Assembly: GCF_018207095.1 (NCBI RefSeq) | Contig: NZ_QOCZ01000002.1 | Coordinates: 62,001-126,000, forward strand | Source: Nocardiopsis sp. MG754419 | Lineage (GTDB): Bacteria > Actinomycetota > Actinomycetes > Streptosporangiales > Streptosporangiaceae | Reading direction: 5' to 3' | Length of the DNA: 64,000 nt | In this document: piece by piece, positions 17,712 to 26,497 of the stretch | How the letters are laid out: every line of letters begins with the position of its first letter | How positions within the stretch are numbered: the first letter of the stretch is position 1 | Position numbers and translations under genes: made by a program | The notes under the pieces: generated by a model | What the model saw: the letters and a program-made list of their open reading frames with translations, nothing else | Told to the model about the DNA's origin: nothing | Database searches by the model: none

Positions 17712-18731
17712 TCAGGACAGCCCCTCGGTCCTGCGCGGAGCCGAGGTCGATTGCCGGAGAATCAGCTGGGTGGGCATCTCCACGTACCGGTCCGGTGGGG
17801 CGGCGCCGTGGAGGATCTCCACCGTGAGTGCGGCCGCCGCCGCCCCGATCGCGCGGGGCGACTGGTCGACCGTCGTCAGGTCGAGTGCCGCGGCGGTCTC
17901 GTGGTTGTCGAAGCCCATGAGCGAGATGGCGCCCGGGACCGGGATGCCGGAGCGACGCAGTGTGCGGTGGGCGCTCACGGCGATGGCGTCGAACTCGGCG
18001 AGGACGGCGGTGGGCGGGTGATGGCCGGAGAGGAGTTCTCCCATGGCGAGTTCACCGCCCTCGTCCCCGGGTGAGCACAGCACGCTCCACTCCGGGAGGC
18101 CCGCCTCGGCCATCGCGGCGCGGTAGCCCGCCAGACGGCTCCGGGAGCTCAGACTGAGCCACGCGCCGCCCCGGGAACCGATGTAGGCCACACGGGTGTG
18201 GCCCAGGTTGAGCAGGTGTCGGGTGGCCTTGGCCGCCCCCTCGACGTCGTCGATGGACACGCCGGCCCGTCCCGGGACGTGCTGTCCGGTGAGCACCAGG
18301 GGCACGTCGACGTCGTCCAGGCGGTCGCACTCCTGGGCCGACAGGTCCATGGAGACCGTGATGACCGCGTCACTGTTGCGGCGCAGGGGCAGGGTGCGGG
18401 ACCAACCGCGCTGCCCGCGCAGGTCGCCCACCTGGTAGAGCAGCATGTCCAGGTCGGCCTCGCGCAGGCCGTCGCTGATTCCGGCGAGAACCGATCCGAA
18501 GAACCAGGGCTGGAGGAACGGCACGACCACCGCGACCCTGCAGGTGCGTCCTGTGACCAGGCCGGAGGCGTTGCGCGAGACCACGTAGGACAGCGCGTCG
18601 GCCGCGTTCTGCACGCGTTCCCGCACGGCGGGGGAGACCCCCGGCACCCCGCGCATCACACGCGACACGGTGGACAGTGAGACCCCGGCGCGACGGGCGA
18701 CGTCCCGCATGCTCGAGGGACGAGTTGTCAT
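17712..18731 (-). CDS. LacI-family transcriptional regulator (alpha-glucoside regulon)
   Basis: A 339-residue LacI-type repressor. The HTH and hinge are at 8-60 (MRDVARRAGVSLSTVSRVM, then VSPAVRERV), followed by a periplasmic-binding-like sensor with SIDDVEGA, HLLNLGHTRVAYIG and LMGFDNHETA. Sugar binding should release it from the two TGGCANCG-TTTTCA sites in the divergent gap. I take the ATG at 18731 rather than the GTG at 18740 because conserved residues begin just after it. It probably controls its own operon with the GH13 gene and the divergent ABC genes. Confidence 0.92.
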   Translation of the reverse strand: MTTRPSSMRDVARRAGVSLSTVSRVMRGVPGVSPAVRERVQNAADALSYVVSRNASGLVTGRTCRVAVVVPFLQPWFFGSVLAGISDGLREADLDMLLYQVGDLRGQRGWSRTLPLRRNSDAVITVSMDLSAQECDRLDDVDVPLVLTGQHVPGRAGVSIDDVEGAAKATRHLLNLGHTRVAYIGSRGGAWLSLSSRSRLAGYRAAMAEAGLPEWSVLCSPGDEGGELAMGELLSGHHPPTAVLAEFDAIAVSAHRTLRRSGIPVPGAISLMGFDNHETAAALDLTTVDQSPRAIGAAAAALTVEILHGAAPPDRYVEMPTQLILRQSTSAPRRTEGLS

Positions 18732-18762
18732 GTTCCTCACGGTAAGAGCGATGACCCGAATC

Positions 18763-18776
18763 TGGCAACGTTTTCA
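18763..18776. promoter_or_regulatory. LacI-type operator 1 (TGGCAACGTTTTCA)
   Basis: An imperfect palindrome around the central CG, typical of LacI-family sites. A near-identical copy lies 99 bases downstream. It is located just upstream of the lacI start. Confidence 0.6.
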
Positions 18777-18861
18777 TCCCATGTGCGGGCGATGTCACCC
18801 CGATTCCACTGTGTTATGCAGACGTGTCAGGGATGTGTGTTGACTACGTCACATAGACGAT

Positions 18862-18875
18862 GGCATCGTTTTCAC
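18862..18875. promoter_or_regulatory. LacI-type operator 2 (TGGCATCGTTTTCA)
   Basis: Differs from operator 1 at one base. A TTGACT hexamer (18841-18846) lies just upstream and could be the -35 of the ABC operon, which would place this site over the -10 region. Confidence 0.6.
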
Positions 18876-18949
18876 ACCATCCGACCGGGCGTTGCCCCGC
18901 TATCTCGACGCCGTGCCTCCCACTCTCCCGGGGGCTCGAAAGGAGAGTC

Positions 18950-20257
18950 ATGTCCGCACTTCCCTGGCACCGGAGGCACTCATGGAGGGCCGGTGGCGCC
19001 ACCCTCGCGGCCCTGGTCCTCACCCTGGCCACGGCCTGTGGCGAACCCCCCGGCGACGAGCCGGACGCCGAGGGTGAGAGCGCCGGACTCGCGGACGACC
19101 CCCAGTTCGTCTGGGCGGTCACCGGCGCCGACCGGCAGATCCACGAGGACGTCGCCCGGCTGTGGAACGAGAACAACCCGGACCAGCAGGTCGACGTGTT
19201 CTTCCTGGCGCCCACCGCCGATGAGCAGCGCCAGGCCATGTTCCAGGACCTGCAGAGCCAGGCCGGTGAGTTCGACGTGCTCGGCCTCGACGTCATCTGG
19301 ACCGGCGAGTTCGCCGAGTTCGGTTACATCGAGAGCCTGGAGGACATGCGCGGCGACATCGACGGCGTCAGCCTGCCCGGCGCGATCGACAGCTCCCAGT
19401 GGCAGCAGGAGCTCTTCGCCCTGCCCTACTCCTCCAACGGTGCCTTCCTCTACTACCGCACCGACCTCGTCGACGAGCCGCCCACGACCTGGGAGGAGCT
19501 CTACGAGACCGGGATGGAGGCCGCCGAGGAGGAGGGGATCGCCCCGTTCGTCGGTCAGGGCGACCAGTACGAGGGCTTCGTGGTCAGCTTCCTCGAAATG
19601 TTCTGGTCGGCCGACGGCGAGCTGTTCGACGAGGCGCAGGAGAACTCCACGTTCCTGGAGGGCGACGCCGCCGAGACCGCGATGGACTTCCTGATCGAGG
19701 GCCAGGAGAACGGCTTCTTCGCCGAGGGCTACGACTCCATGGTCGAGGACGACGCCCGCGCCCTGTTCCAGGCGGGCGAGGCCGTCTACATGCGCAACTG
19801 GCCCTACGCGGTTCCGCTCCTGGAGGGTGAGGACGGCGAGGAGAGCGCGGTCGCCGGCGACTTCGCCGTGGCACCGTTGCCGACCTTCACCGGGGAGGGC
19901 TCCACCAGCGCCCTGGGCGGCCTCAACAACGCCGTCAGCAGCCTGAGCGAGAACAAGGACCTGGCGCGCGAGTTCGTGCTGTGGGCCGCCACCGACGCCG
20001 AGGCCCAGAACATCCTGGCCGGGCACAGCCTCCCGCCGACCATGCTCAGCACCTACGACGAGGCCGACGACCCCAACTTCGAGCTGCTCGGCGAGATCCT
20101 CGCCGAGGCCGACGCCCGTCCCCCGGTGCCCGGTTACAACTCGCTGTCCCTGGTGATGCAGGACAACCTGCACCCGGCCTTCCTCGGCCAGCAGGACGCC
20201 GACAGTGCGCTCGAGGCCGTGAACAACGCGGCGAACGATGCCCTCGAAGGGGAGTAG
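18950..20257 (+). CDS. sugar ABC transporter substrate-binding lipoprotein
   Basis: A 435-residue extracellular solute-binding protein. An Arg/His-rich n-region and hydrophobic core (LAALVLTLATAC) give a lipobox-like cysteine. The mature part begins with acidic Gly/Glu linkers and has the family-1 solute-binding layout (FVWAVTGADRQIHEDVARLWNE, LPYSSNGAFLYYRTDL, TTWEELY). The ATG at 18950 has AGGAGAG eight bases ahead. Neighbouring GH13 and LacI genes suggest maltose, trehalose or a related alpha-glucoside as ligand. It is first in a three-gene operon with two permeases. Confidence 0.93.
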   Translation: MSALPWHRRHSWRAGGATLAALVLTLATACGEPPGDEPDAEGESAGLADDPQFVWAVTGADRQIHEDVARLWNENNPDQQVDVFFLAPTADEQRQAMFQDLQSQAGEFDVLGLDVIWTGEFAEFGYIESLEDMRGDIDGVSLPGAIDSSQWQQELFALPYSSNGAFLYYRTDLVDEPPTTWEELYETGMEAAEEEGIAPFVGQGDQYEGFVVSFLEMFWSADGELFDEAQENSTFLEGDAAETAMDFLIEGQENGFFAEGYDSMVEDDARALFQAGEAVYMRNWPYAVPLLEGEDGEESAVAGDFAVAPLPTFTGEGSTSALGGLNNAVSSLSENKDLAREFVLWAATDAEAQNILAGHSLPPTMLSTYDEADDPNFELLGEILAEADARPPVPGYNSLSLVMQDNLHPAFLGQQDADSALEAVNNAANDALEGE

Positions 20258-20264
20258 GGGCGCG

Positions 20265-21191
20265 ATGTCCGATTCCACGGATGTCGCCTCCGACGTCGTC
20301 GTAGCCGCGCGCAAGCGGGCCCGAAGCCTGGGGGAGAAGGCGATGGGGCGGATCTTCCTCGCCCCGTCGCTCGGCTTCATGGCACTGATCGCGCTCTTCC
20401 CGGTGATCTACGCGGTCGGGATGAGCCTCTACAACATCCGGGGGTTCAACCAGGACTTCGTGGGCGTGGAGAACTACGTCCGCGCCCTGACCGACCCCAG
20501 CTTCTGGAACGCCGTCAAGAACACGCTGATCTTCACCGTGGCGTCGGTGTCCCTGGAGTTCGTCGTCGGGATGGCGTTCGCGCTGATCATGCACCAGGCC
20601 TTCGTCGGCCGTGGGCTGACCCGCGCGGTCATCCTGGTGCCGTGGGTGATCCCGACCGCCGTGGCCGCCCAGGTGTGGCGGTACATGTTCGACCACAACC
20701 CCGGGTTCGTGAACGCGGTCCTCGGGACCGACATCAACTGGCTCCGGGATCCGGCCTGGTCCATGGTCGGCATCATCAGCGCCGACGTGTGGAAGACCGC
20801 ACCGTTCGTGGCGCTGCTGCTGCTGGCCGGGCTCCAGACCATTCCCAAGGACTACTACGAGGCCGCCAAGGTGGACGGCGCCAACGTGTTCCAGCGGTTC
20901 TGGCTGATCACGTTGCCGCTGTTGCGTCCGGCGATCGTCGTGGCGCTGCTGTTCCGCACGGTGGACGCGTTGCGGATGTTCGACTTCGCCTACGTGTTCT
21001 CCGGGTACTCGAACTCGCTGGCGACCCTGTCGGTCTACGCGCAGCGTTACCTGGTCGCCGAACCCCAGCTGGGCTACGCCAACGCGCTGTCCACGGTCAC
21101 GTTCGTCATCGTCATGATCGTCGGCCTGGGATTCATCAGTCGGATGGGCCGCCACATGGTCGGTGACGTGGGGCGGAAGGAGAAGCGATGA
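20265..21191 (+). CDS. sugar ABC transporter permease (MalF/UgpA type)
   Basis: A 308-residue inner-membrane permease with six predicted helices. The EAA loop that docks the ATPase reads YYEAAKVDGANVFQRFWLITLP. It starts 7 bases after the binding-protein stop; an upstream in-frame ATG at 20238 would lie within that gene and is rejected. It overlaps the second permease by 4 bases. No ATP-binding subunit is encoded in the operon, so a shared MsiK-type ATPase elsewhere is expected. Confidence 0.93.
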   Translation: MSDSTDVASDVVVAARKRARSLGEKAMGRIFLAPSLGFMALIALFPVIYAVGMSLYNIRGFNQDFVGVENYVRALTDPSFWNAVKNTLIFTVASVSLEFVVGMAFALIMHQAFVGRGLTRAVILVPWVIPTAVAAQVWRYMFDHNPGFVNAVLGTDINWLRDPAWSMVGIISADVWKTAPFVALLLLAGLQTIPKDYYEAAKVDGANVFQRFWLITLPLLRPAIVVALLFRTVDALRMFDFAYVFSGYSNSLATLSVYAQRYLVAEPQLGYANALSTVTFVIVMIVGLGFISRMGRHMVGDVGRKEKR

Positions 21192-22099
21192 GCGTCCGGA
21201 GCACCGAGGGGGGACGGGACGCCGTCCGCAGGGCCCAACGGTCGCGGGGCGGTGTCCCGCCGGCCGTGGCCAACGCCCTCAAACTGCTGGGTCTGCTGGT
21301 GGTCGTGGTCTGGTGCCTGTTCCCGTTCCTGTGGATGGGGATGACCAGCCTGCGGACGGGTTCGGTGGCGCTGACCAACCCGAACATCCTCCAGGGGCCG
21401 TTCAGTCTCGGTAACTATCAGGAGGTCGTGGACCAGGGGTTCCTGTTCCCGCTGCGCAACTCGCTGATCGTGGCGTCGGTGACGACGTTGATCTGCATCC
21501 CGGTCGCGGCGTTGGCCGGCTACGCGTTGGCGCGGCTTCCGCTGGCGGGCAAGTTCGCGCTGCTGGCCGCCACGCTGGTGGCGACGCTGTTCCCGCCGGT
21601 GGCGTTGGTCAACCCGCTCTACCAGATGTACCTGAAGCTCAACGAGTGGACCGGGATCAACCTGCTCAACAGCTACGCGGGAATGATCATCCCCTACGTG
21701 GCGCTGACCCTGCCGCTCGCCATCTTCATCCTGGCGACGTTCTTCGCGGGCATCCCCAAGGAGATCGAGGAGTCCGCCAAGGTCGACGGGGCCACCCCGT
21801 TCCAGGCGTTCCTGAGGGTGGTGGCGCCGCTGGCCGCGCCGGGCGTGGGCGCGGCCGCCATCCTGACGTTCGTGTACGCCACCAACGAGTTCCTGCTCGC
21901 CTTCTCGTTCGCCCCGCGCGACCTCGACGTGCAGACCGTCCCGGTCTTCGTGGGCACGTTCGAGAGGGTCGGTTACGAGAACCCGATCGGCCAGATCATG
22001 GCCGCCTCGGTGCTGGTGTCCATCCCGCTCATCATCTTCGCGCTCGTCCTGCAGCGCAGGATCGTGGCGGGGTTGACCTCGGGGGCCGTGAAGGGCTGA
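21188..22099 (+). CDS. sugar ABC transporter permease (MalG type)
   Basis: A 303-residue partner permease with six predicted helices and the EAA loop EIEESAKVDGATPFQAFLRVVAP. Its ATG overlaps the stop of the first permease (ATGA), so the two are made in coupled amounts. It ends the alpha-glucoside transport operon and is followed by a strong hairpin. The C-terminal LTSGAVKG is the usual MalG-type ending. Confidence 0.93.
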   Translation: MSVRSTEGGRDAVRRAQRSRGGVPPAVANALKLLGLLVVVVWCLFPFLWMGMTSLRTGSVALTNPNILQGPFSLGNYQEVVDQGFLFPLRNSLIVASVTTLICIPVAALAGYALARLPLAGKFALLAATLVATLFPPVALVNPLYQMYLKLNEWTGINLLNSYAGMIIPYVALTLPLAIFILATFFAGIPKEIEESAKVDGATPFQAFLRVVAPLAAPGVGAAAILTFVYATNEFLLAFSFAPRDLDVQTVPVFVGTFERVGYENPIGQIMAASVLVSIPLIIFALVLQRRIVAGLTSGAVKG

Positions 22100-22109
22100 C
22101 CGTCGTACC

Positions 22110-22143
22110 GTGCCCCGGCGACCCGCACGGGTCGCCGGGGCAC
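22110..22143. terminator. bidirectional terminator, 15-bp perfect stem
   Basis: GTGCCCCGGCGACCC (22110-22124) pairs fully with GGGTCGCCGGGGCAC (22129-22143) around the loop GCAC. It lies between the ABC operon and the converging tetR gene. There is no T run. Confidence 0.75.
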
Positions 22144-22195
22144 CGGCGTGTCCGGGGCCGGTGCGGGTCGATCGCCGAGCGTCCGTGAGCCCGAC

Positions 22196-22747
22196 TCAGG
22201 GGGTGAGGCAGGCGCGGGCCACCCGAAGGAGCTGCCCGCGCGGCTCCACCACCTCGGGCCGGACCAGCGCGTGCATGATGAGCCCGTCGGCGTAGGCGAG
22301 CAGGGTCCGTGCGGCGGCGTGCGGGTCGGCCGCGCCCAGGTCGGTGAGGATCTCGGTGACCCAGCCCCGGATGAGGTCGTGGCCGCGGTTGAGCGAGGCG
22401 CGCACCTCCAGGCTGTGGGCGGCCTCCATCGTCAAGGTGTAGCGCGCCACCGTCCGTACCCGGTGGGTCGTGGTCGTCTCCGAGACGAACAGCGCCACCG
22501 TGTCCACCAGGCCGTCCAGCGAGGTCGCCTCGGAGCCCTCGAGTCCGGCCCAGTCACGGTGATCGAGCTCCTCCAGACGTTCCACGACCCCGCGCACGAG
22601 AGCGGCCCGGGTACGGAAGTGGTTAGAGGTCGACCCGCGGGGCAGGCCGGCCGCGGTGTCCACCTTGCCGTGGGTCAGCGCGTGCAGGCCACGGGTCCCC
22701 ACCAGGTCGATGGCGGCGTCGAGGGCGCGGGCTCTGGTCTGGGACAT
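22196..22747 (-). CDS. TetR-family transcriptional regulator
   Basis: A 183-residue TetR-type repressor with an N-terminal HTH (ALDAAIDLVGTRGLHALTH, GLPRGSTSNHFRTRAALV) and a divergent ligand domain. It faces the FAD monooxygenase gene across 77 bases that hold two inverted repeats. TAGTAT ends six bases before its ATG, so it is probably leaderless, and the -10 lies within the first operator, implying autorepression. The monooxygenase substrate or a related aromatic may be the inducer (inference). Confidence 0.9.
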   Translation of the reverse strand: MSQTRARALDAAIDLVGTRGLHALTHGKVDTAAGLPRGSTSNHFRTRAALVRGVVERLEELDHRDWAGLEGSEATSLDGLVDTVALFVSETTTTHRVRTVARYTLTMEAAHSLEVRASLNRGHDLIRGWVTEILTDLGAADPHAAARTLLAYADGLIMHALVRPEVVEPRGQLLRVARACLTP

Positions 22748-22753
22748 AGACGC

Positions 22754-22771
22754 ATACTACATTCGTAGTAT
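22754..22771. promoter_or_regulatory. TetR operator 1 (ATACTAC-ATTC-GTAGTAT)
   Basis: A perfect 7-base inverted repeat with a 4-base spacer. It overlaps the tetR -10 (reverse TAGTAT). Its centre is 22 bases from that of the second repeat, about two helical turns. Confidence 0.65.
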
Positions 22772-22776
22772 CGGGG

Positions 22777-22792
22777 TACTACGATCATAGTA
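22777..22792. promoter_or_regulatory. TetR operator 2 (TACTA-CGATCA-TAGTA)
   Basis: A 5-base inverted repeat sharing the TACTA/TAGTA half-site of operator 1. CATAGT within it (22786-22791) could be the -10 of the monooxygenase gene. Confidence 0.55.
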
Positions 22793-22824
22793 ACCACGCG
22801 GCGCGAGAGAACGAGGAGACACCG

Positions 22825-23862
22825 ATGCGAGGAACGGCTCTGGTGGTGGGCGGAGGGATCGCCGGACTCGCGGTGGCCCGCGGGTTGCTCGACGTGGGAT
22901 GGGAGGTGGAGGTGCGCGAACGCCTGTCCGGGCCTCCCGACATCGGCGGCGCTCTCGGCGTATGGCCGGTCGGCATGGCCTCGCTCGACCGTCTCGGTCT
23001 CGGAGCGGGGGTCCGGGACCGCGCCGAGTACCGTTCCGGGGCGTGCCTGCGCCGCCCCGACGGGCGTGTACTCTTCGGCGCGCACAGCCGGGGCGGAGCG
23101 CACCTGGTGTCCCGGTCGGCGCTGCTCGACCTTCTGGTGGCGGCCCTGCCCGACGACGTCGTGCGTTGGAACACCCCCGTCACCGTCGCCGACCTGGCCC
23201 CCCGTCGCGCCCACGACGTGGTGATCGGAGCCGACGGCATCCACAGCCTGGTCCGCCGCACCGCCTTCGCGCACGCCGCTCCGGCCCGACCGCTCGGCGC
23301 GGTCGCCTACCGCGGAGCCCTGCCCGGCAGGGTGGAACGGGTGACCGAGATCTGGGGCGGGCACCGTATCTTCGGCCTCACTCCGCTCGACGCGCACACC
23401 ACCAACTGGTACGCGGCCCTGGACCTGCGCCTGCTCTCGGAGGAGGAACGCGCCTCCCGCGACCCCGCGGTGCACACCTCCGTCCTGCGCCGTGAATACG
23501 GCGGGTGGTACCCCGACGTGGCCCGGGTCCTGGCCGGGGCGCCGACCCACGGTGTGGACCGCCGGGCCCTGTACGACCTGCCGGCCTTCGGTTCCTACGT
23601 GCGCGGACGCCACGCGCTCATCGGCGACGCCGCGCACGCCATGGCGCCCAACCTCGGTCGCGGGGCCTGCGAGTCCCTGATCGACGCCGTCGTCCTCACC
23701 GAGGCCCTGGCGGAGGAGTCCACCGTGCGGCGGGCGCTGCACCGCTACGATCGCGCCCGCCGTGGACCCACCCGCAGGATCGTGGCCGCCTCACGCGCCC
23801 TCAACCGCCTCAGCGTCACCGCAGGGCCCCTCCGTGCCCGGCGGCCCGTCTCCGCCCCCTGA
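22825..23862 (+). CDS. FAD-dependent monooxygenase
   Basis: A 345-residue group A flavoprotein monooxygenase (UbiH/PhzS/6-hydroxynicotinate-hydroxylase-like). The Rossmann motif is VVGGGIAGLAVARGL near the N-terminus, the DG motif is VIGADGIHSLVRR, and the GD motif is LIGDAAHAMAPNLGRGAC. It hydroxylates an aromatic or similar substrate using NAD(P)H and O2. A strong GAGGAG precedes the ATG. Its only apparent partner is the divergent TetR. The C-terminal about 25 residues are Arg-rich and not conserved-looking. Confidence 0.9.
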   Translation: MRGTALVVGGGIAGLAVARGLLDVGWEVEVRERLSGPPDIGGALGVWPVGMASLDRLGLGAGVRDRAEYRSGACLRRPDGRVLFGAHSRGGAHLVSRSALLDLLVAALPDDVVRWNTPVTVADLAPRRAHDVVIGADGIHSLVRRTAFAHAAPARPLGAVAYRGALPGRVERVTEIWGGHRIFGLTPLDAHTTNWYAALDLRLLSEEERASRDPAVHTSVLRREYGGWYPDVARVLAGAPTHGVDRRALYDLPAFGSYVRGRHALIGDAAHAMAPNLGRGACESLIDAVVLTEALAEESTVRRALHRYDRARRGPTRRIVAASRALNRLSVTAGPLRARRPVSAP

Positions 23863-23922
23863 CCCCAGGGCCCGGCGGCGCGGTGGGTGCGCCACCGGGG
23901 CGGAGCGCCCGCGCCGACGGAC

Positions 23923-25797
23923 TCAGTGCGTCGGCGCCGTGGAGACCGCCTCCGCGTCCTCCTCACGATCCGCGCGCCCGCGCTCCTCGGTCTCGGCGAT
24001 GTGCAGGGCCGCGACCAGCTCCTGGTACAGGGTGTCCTGCTCCAACAGCTCATGGTGCGTGCCCTGGGCCCGGATCCGGCCCTCCTCCATGAGCAGGATG
24101 CGGTCGGCGTGGATGACCGTGGACAGGCGGTGCGCGATGGTCACCACGGCGCCCCGGTCGGCCTGGCGACGGACGCTCTCGGTGATGGCGGCCTCGGTGA
24201 TCGCGTCCACCTGGGAGGTGGCCTCGTCCAACAGCAGCACCTCCGGGGAGCCCAGCAGCGCCCGGGCCAGGGCGATCCGTTGGCGCTGCCCGCCCGAGAG
24301 CGAGTTCGAGTCCAACGGGGTGTCCAGCCCCTGCTCCAGCGAGGCGACCTTCTCGGTCAGTCGCACCTCCTCCAAGACCCGCCGCAGGGCCTCCTCTCCG
24401 GCCTCCGGGCGTGTGAACAGGAGGTTGTCCCGAATGGTGCCCGGCACCACCGGGGTGTCCTGCTCCACGTAGGCGAAGCGTCCCCGTACCTGTTGCGGGG
24501 ACAGTTCCCGGTAGGGCGTGCCGTCCAGAAGCAGGTCCCCGTGTTCCGGTTCGAGGAAGCGCAGCAGCAGGGACAGCACCGTCGTCTTGCCCGCCCCCGA
24601 CGGACCGACGATGGCGGTGTGACCGTGACGGGGGACGGCGATGTCGACACCGTCGAGAGCGGCCTCGGCCCCCGGGGCGTACCGCGCGGTGACCCCGCGC
24701 AGCTCCACCAAAGGCCCCCCGTGGCCGTTGCCGGAGGCCGCGGAGGGGTGCGAGCCCGGGTCGGTGGGGCGCGCGACGGCCTCCTCGGCGGTGGGTTCGA
24801 GCGGAATGGCCTCCACCTCGCGGATGCGCTTGGCCGCGGCGATACCCGACTGCAGGGTGGTCACGCTCTGGGAGAGCTCCATGACCGGGTTCATCAGGGT
24901 GAACGCGTAGAGCAGGAACGCCACCAGCGTGGACACGGCGATCTCGCCGGAGGCCACCCGCAGTGCGCCCAGGCCCAGAATGGCGATGATCGCCAGCTGG
25001 ACACCGCCGAAGGCGATCGTCCAGGCCACGGCCTCCCGGCGCACCGAGCGGATGCCGTGCGTGGCGGCGTCCCGGGCGTGGTCGAGGATCTGGTCGCCCA
25101 GGCGTTCCTCGGCGCGGCTCACCTTGACGGTCCGGATCGCCCGGAGGGAACCGTCGAGGACCCCGCCCATCAGACCGAGCGAGTTCTGCGCCCGTTCCTG
25201 GGCCTTGGCGATGGCGGGCATCAGGGTCAGGAACAGGATCGTCACGATGACGACCGCCGTCGCGGTGACCCCGAGCAGCACCAGGTCCAGGACGCCCATC
25301 ATGATCAGCGTGCCGACCATCAGGACACTGCCGTTGACCAGGCTGATCACGCTGCTGGACGCGGCCTCGCGCAGCAGCACGGTGTCGGAGGTCGCGCGGG
25401 TGACGAGCTCGCCGGAGGGGCGCTGGGACAGCGGCTGCATGGCGGCCCGGAAATAACGGCGCACCAGGGAGACACGGGCGTCCAGGACGACCTTCTCGGC
25501 GACGGTGCCGAGCACGATCCAGTGCCACAGGCCGAAGAACATGCCGCTGACGAACAGGCACAACAGGATCGCCACCGGCATCGCCAGGCTGCCGGCGTCG
25601 GACACGGTGTCCAGGACGAGCTTGATCACCATGGGGTTGGCCAGCTCCAGGGCGGAACCGAGGAGGGCCAGGACCAGGCCGAGCAGAAGCTTGCGCCGGT
25701 GCGGTCGGACGAAGGACCACAGCACCCGTAACTGCGCGAAACGGGGCTCCTGCGGTGCGGTGGGTCCGGAGTCGGATCTGGAGGAAGAAGCGGTCAT
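23923..25797 (-). CDS. ABC exporter, fused membrane and ATPase domains
   Basis: A 624-residue half-transporter. Residues about 20-330 hold six membrane helices (type I exporter fold). After a linker rich in Pro, Ser and Gly comes an ATPase with Walker A GPSGAGKTT near 396, Q-loop YVEQDTPVV, signature LSGGQRQR, Walker B VLLLDEATS and H-loop IAHRLS. It is expected to act as a homodimer or heterodimer exporting lipids, peptides or drugs. The divergent TetR suggests inducible efflux. TAATCT (reverse strand, 25803-25808) ends five bases before the ATG, so it is probably leaderless. Confidence 0.93.
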   Translation of the reverse strand: MTASSSRSDSGPTAPQEPRFAQLRVLWSFVRPHRRKLLLGLVLALLGSALELANPMVIKLVLDTVSDAGSLAMPVAILLCLFVSGMFFGLWHWIVLGTVAEKVVLDARVSLVRRYFRAAMQPLSQRPSGELVTRATSDTVLLREAASSSVISLVNGSVLMVGTLIMMGVLDLVLLGVTATAVVIVTILFLTLMPAIAKAQERAQNSLGLMGGVLDGSLRAIRTVKVSRAEERLGDQILDHARDAATHGIRSVRREAVAWTIAFGGVQLAIIAILGLGALRVASGEIAVSTLVAFLLYAFTLMNPVMELSQSVTTLQSGIAAAKRIREVEAIPLEPTAEEAVARPTDPGSHPSAASGNGHGGPLVELRGVTARYAPGAEAALDGVDIAVPRHGHTAIVGPSGAGKTTVLSLLLRFLEPEHGDLLLDGTPYRELSPQQVRGRFAYVEQDTPVVPGTIRDNLLFTRPEAGEEALRRVLEEVRLTEKVASLEQGLDTPLDSNSLSGGQRQRIALARALLGSPEVLLLDEATSQVDAITEAAITESVRRQADRGAVVTIAHRLSTVIHADRILLMEEGRIRAQGTHHELLEQDTLYQELVAALHIAETEERGRADREEDAEAVSTAPTH

Positions 25798-25802
25798 GCC
25801 CT

Positions 25803-25857
25803 AGATTAGGTCATGAGTGACCGATTATTGTCAACCAATTACCGATCCACCTAGGAT
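25803..25857. promoter_or_regulatory. divergent leaderless promoters with TetR operator
   Basis: Reverse: TAATCT (25803-25808), -10 of the exporter. Forward: TTGTCA (25828-25833), 18-base spacer, TAGGAT (25852-25857), then six bases to the tetR ATG. Between them lies GGTCA-TGAG-TGACC (25809-25822), a clean dyad placed to block both promoters. A second dyad ATTG-N5-CAAT (25827-25839) overlaps the forward -35. Confidence 0.65.
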
Positions 25858-25863
25858 GAAGGC

Positions 25864-26451
25864 ATGGTGAAGAGCGTTCCCTCAGAGGAAGAGACCAGGA
25901 CCCGCGCGCGCACCCGCCGCACGATCCTGGCCGCCGCGGTCGAGGTGCTGGTGGAGAACAGGTCCGCGCCCCTGTCACAGGTGGCGGCCAAGGCCGGTGT
26001 CGCCCGCAGCACGCTGCAGCGCTACTTCCCCGAACGCGCCGACCTCGTCGCCGCCCTGGAGGTCTACGGCAACGAACTCGCCGACGAGGCCACCGAGCGT
26101 GCCCGCACGACCGAGGGGCCCGCCATCGAGGCCTTCTCCCGTCTGGTCTCGGAGTACTTCGGGCTGAGCGAGGTCATCATGCTCACCCTGGGCGGTGAGG
26201 ACTCCAGGACCGAGTACGACGAGGACGCGTGCGGGCCCAGCGACCTGGCCCTCTTCGAACTCATCGAACGGGGCCACGAGGACGGCACCATCGACCCCCG
26301 CATCACGCCCCTGTGGGCCCAGCAACTCCTGTGGTCCACGCTCTACTCGGGCTGGAGCTACAGCGGTGTCGCCAGGGTCCCCGTCTTCGAGGCGCACAAC
26401 ATGTGCCTGTTGTCCCTCGTCAAGGCGATCGGTCGCCAGGCGCGCCCATGA
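25864..26451 (+). CDS. TetR-family transcriptional regulator
   Basis: A 195-residue TetR regulator. The HTH spans about 15-62 (RRTILAAAVEVLVENR, AAKAGVARSTLQRYFPERADLV) and the ligand-binding domain follows. It is divergent from the ABC exporter and most likely represses it until the exported compound binds. The promoter reads TTGTCA-18-TAGGAT with the ATG six bases after the -10, so the transcript should start at or next to the A of the start codon. Confidence 0.92.
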   Translation: MVKSVPSEEETRTRARTRRTILAAAVEVLVENRSAPLSQVAAKAGVARSTLQRYFPERADLVAALEVYGNELADEATERARTTEGPAIEAFSRLVSEYFGLSEVIMLTLGGEDSRTEYDEDACGPSDLALFELIERGHEDGTIDPRITPLWAQQLLWSTLYSGWSYSGVARVPVFEAHNMCLLSLVKAIGRQARP

Positions 26452-26497
26452 CGGAGGGGGCCGGCGGCCCGCGGCGGCACCGGTCCCGCGAGGGCGC

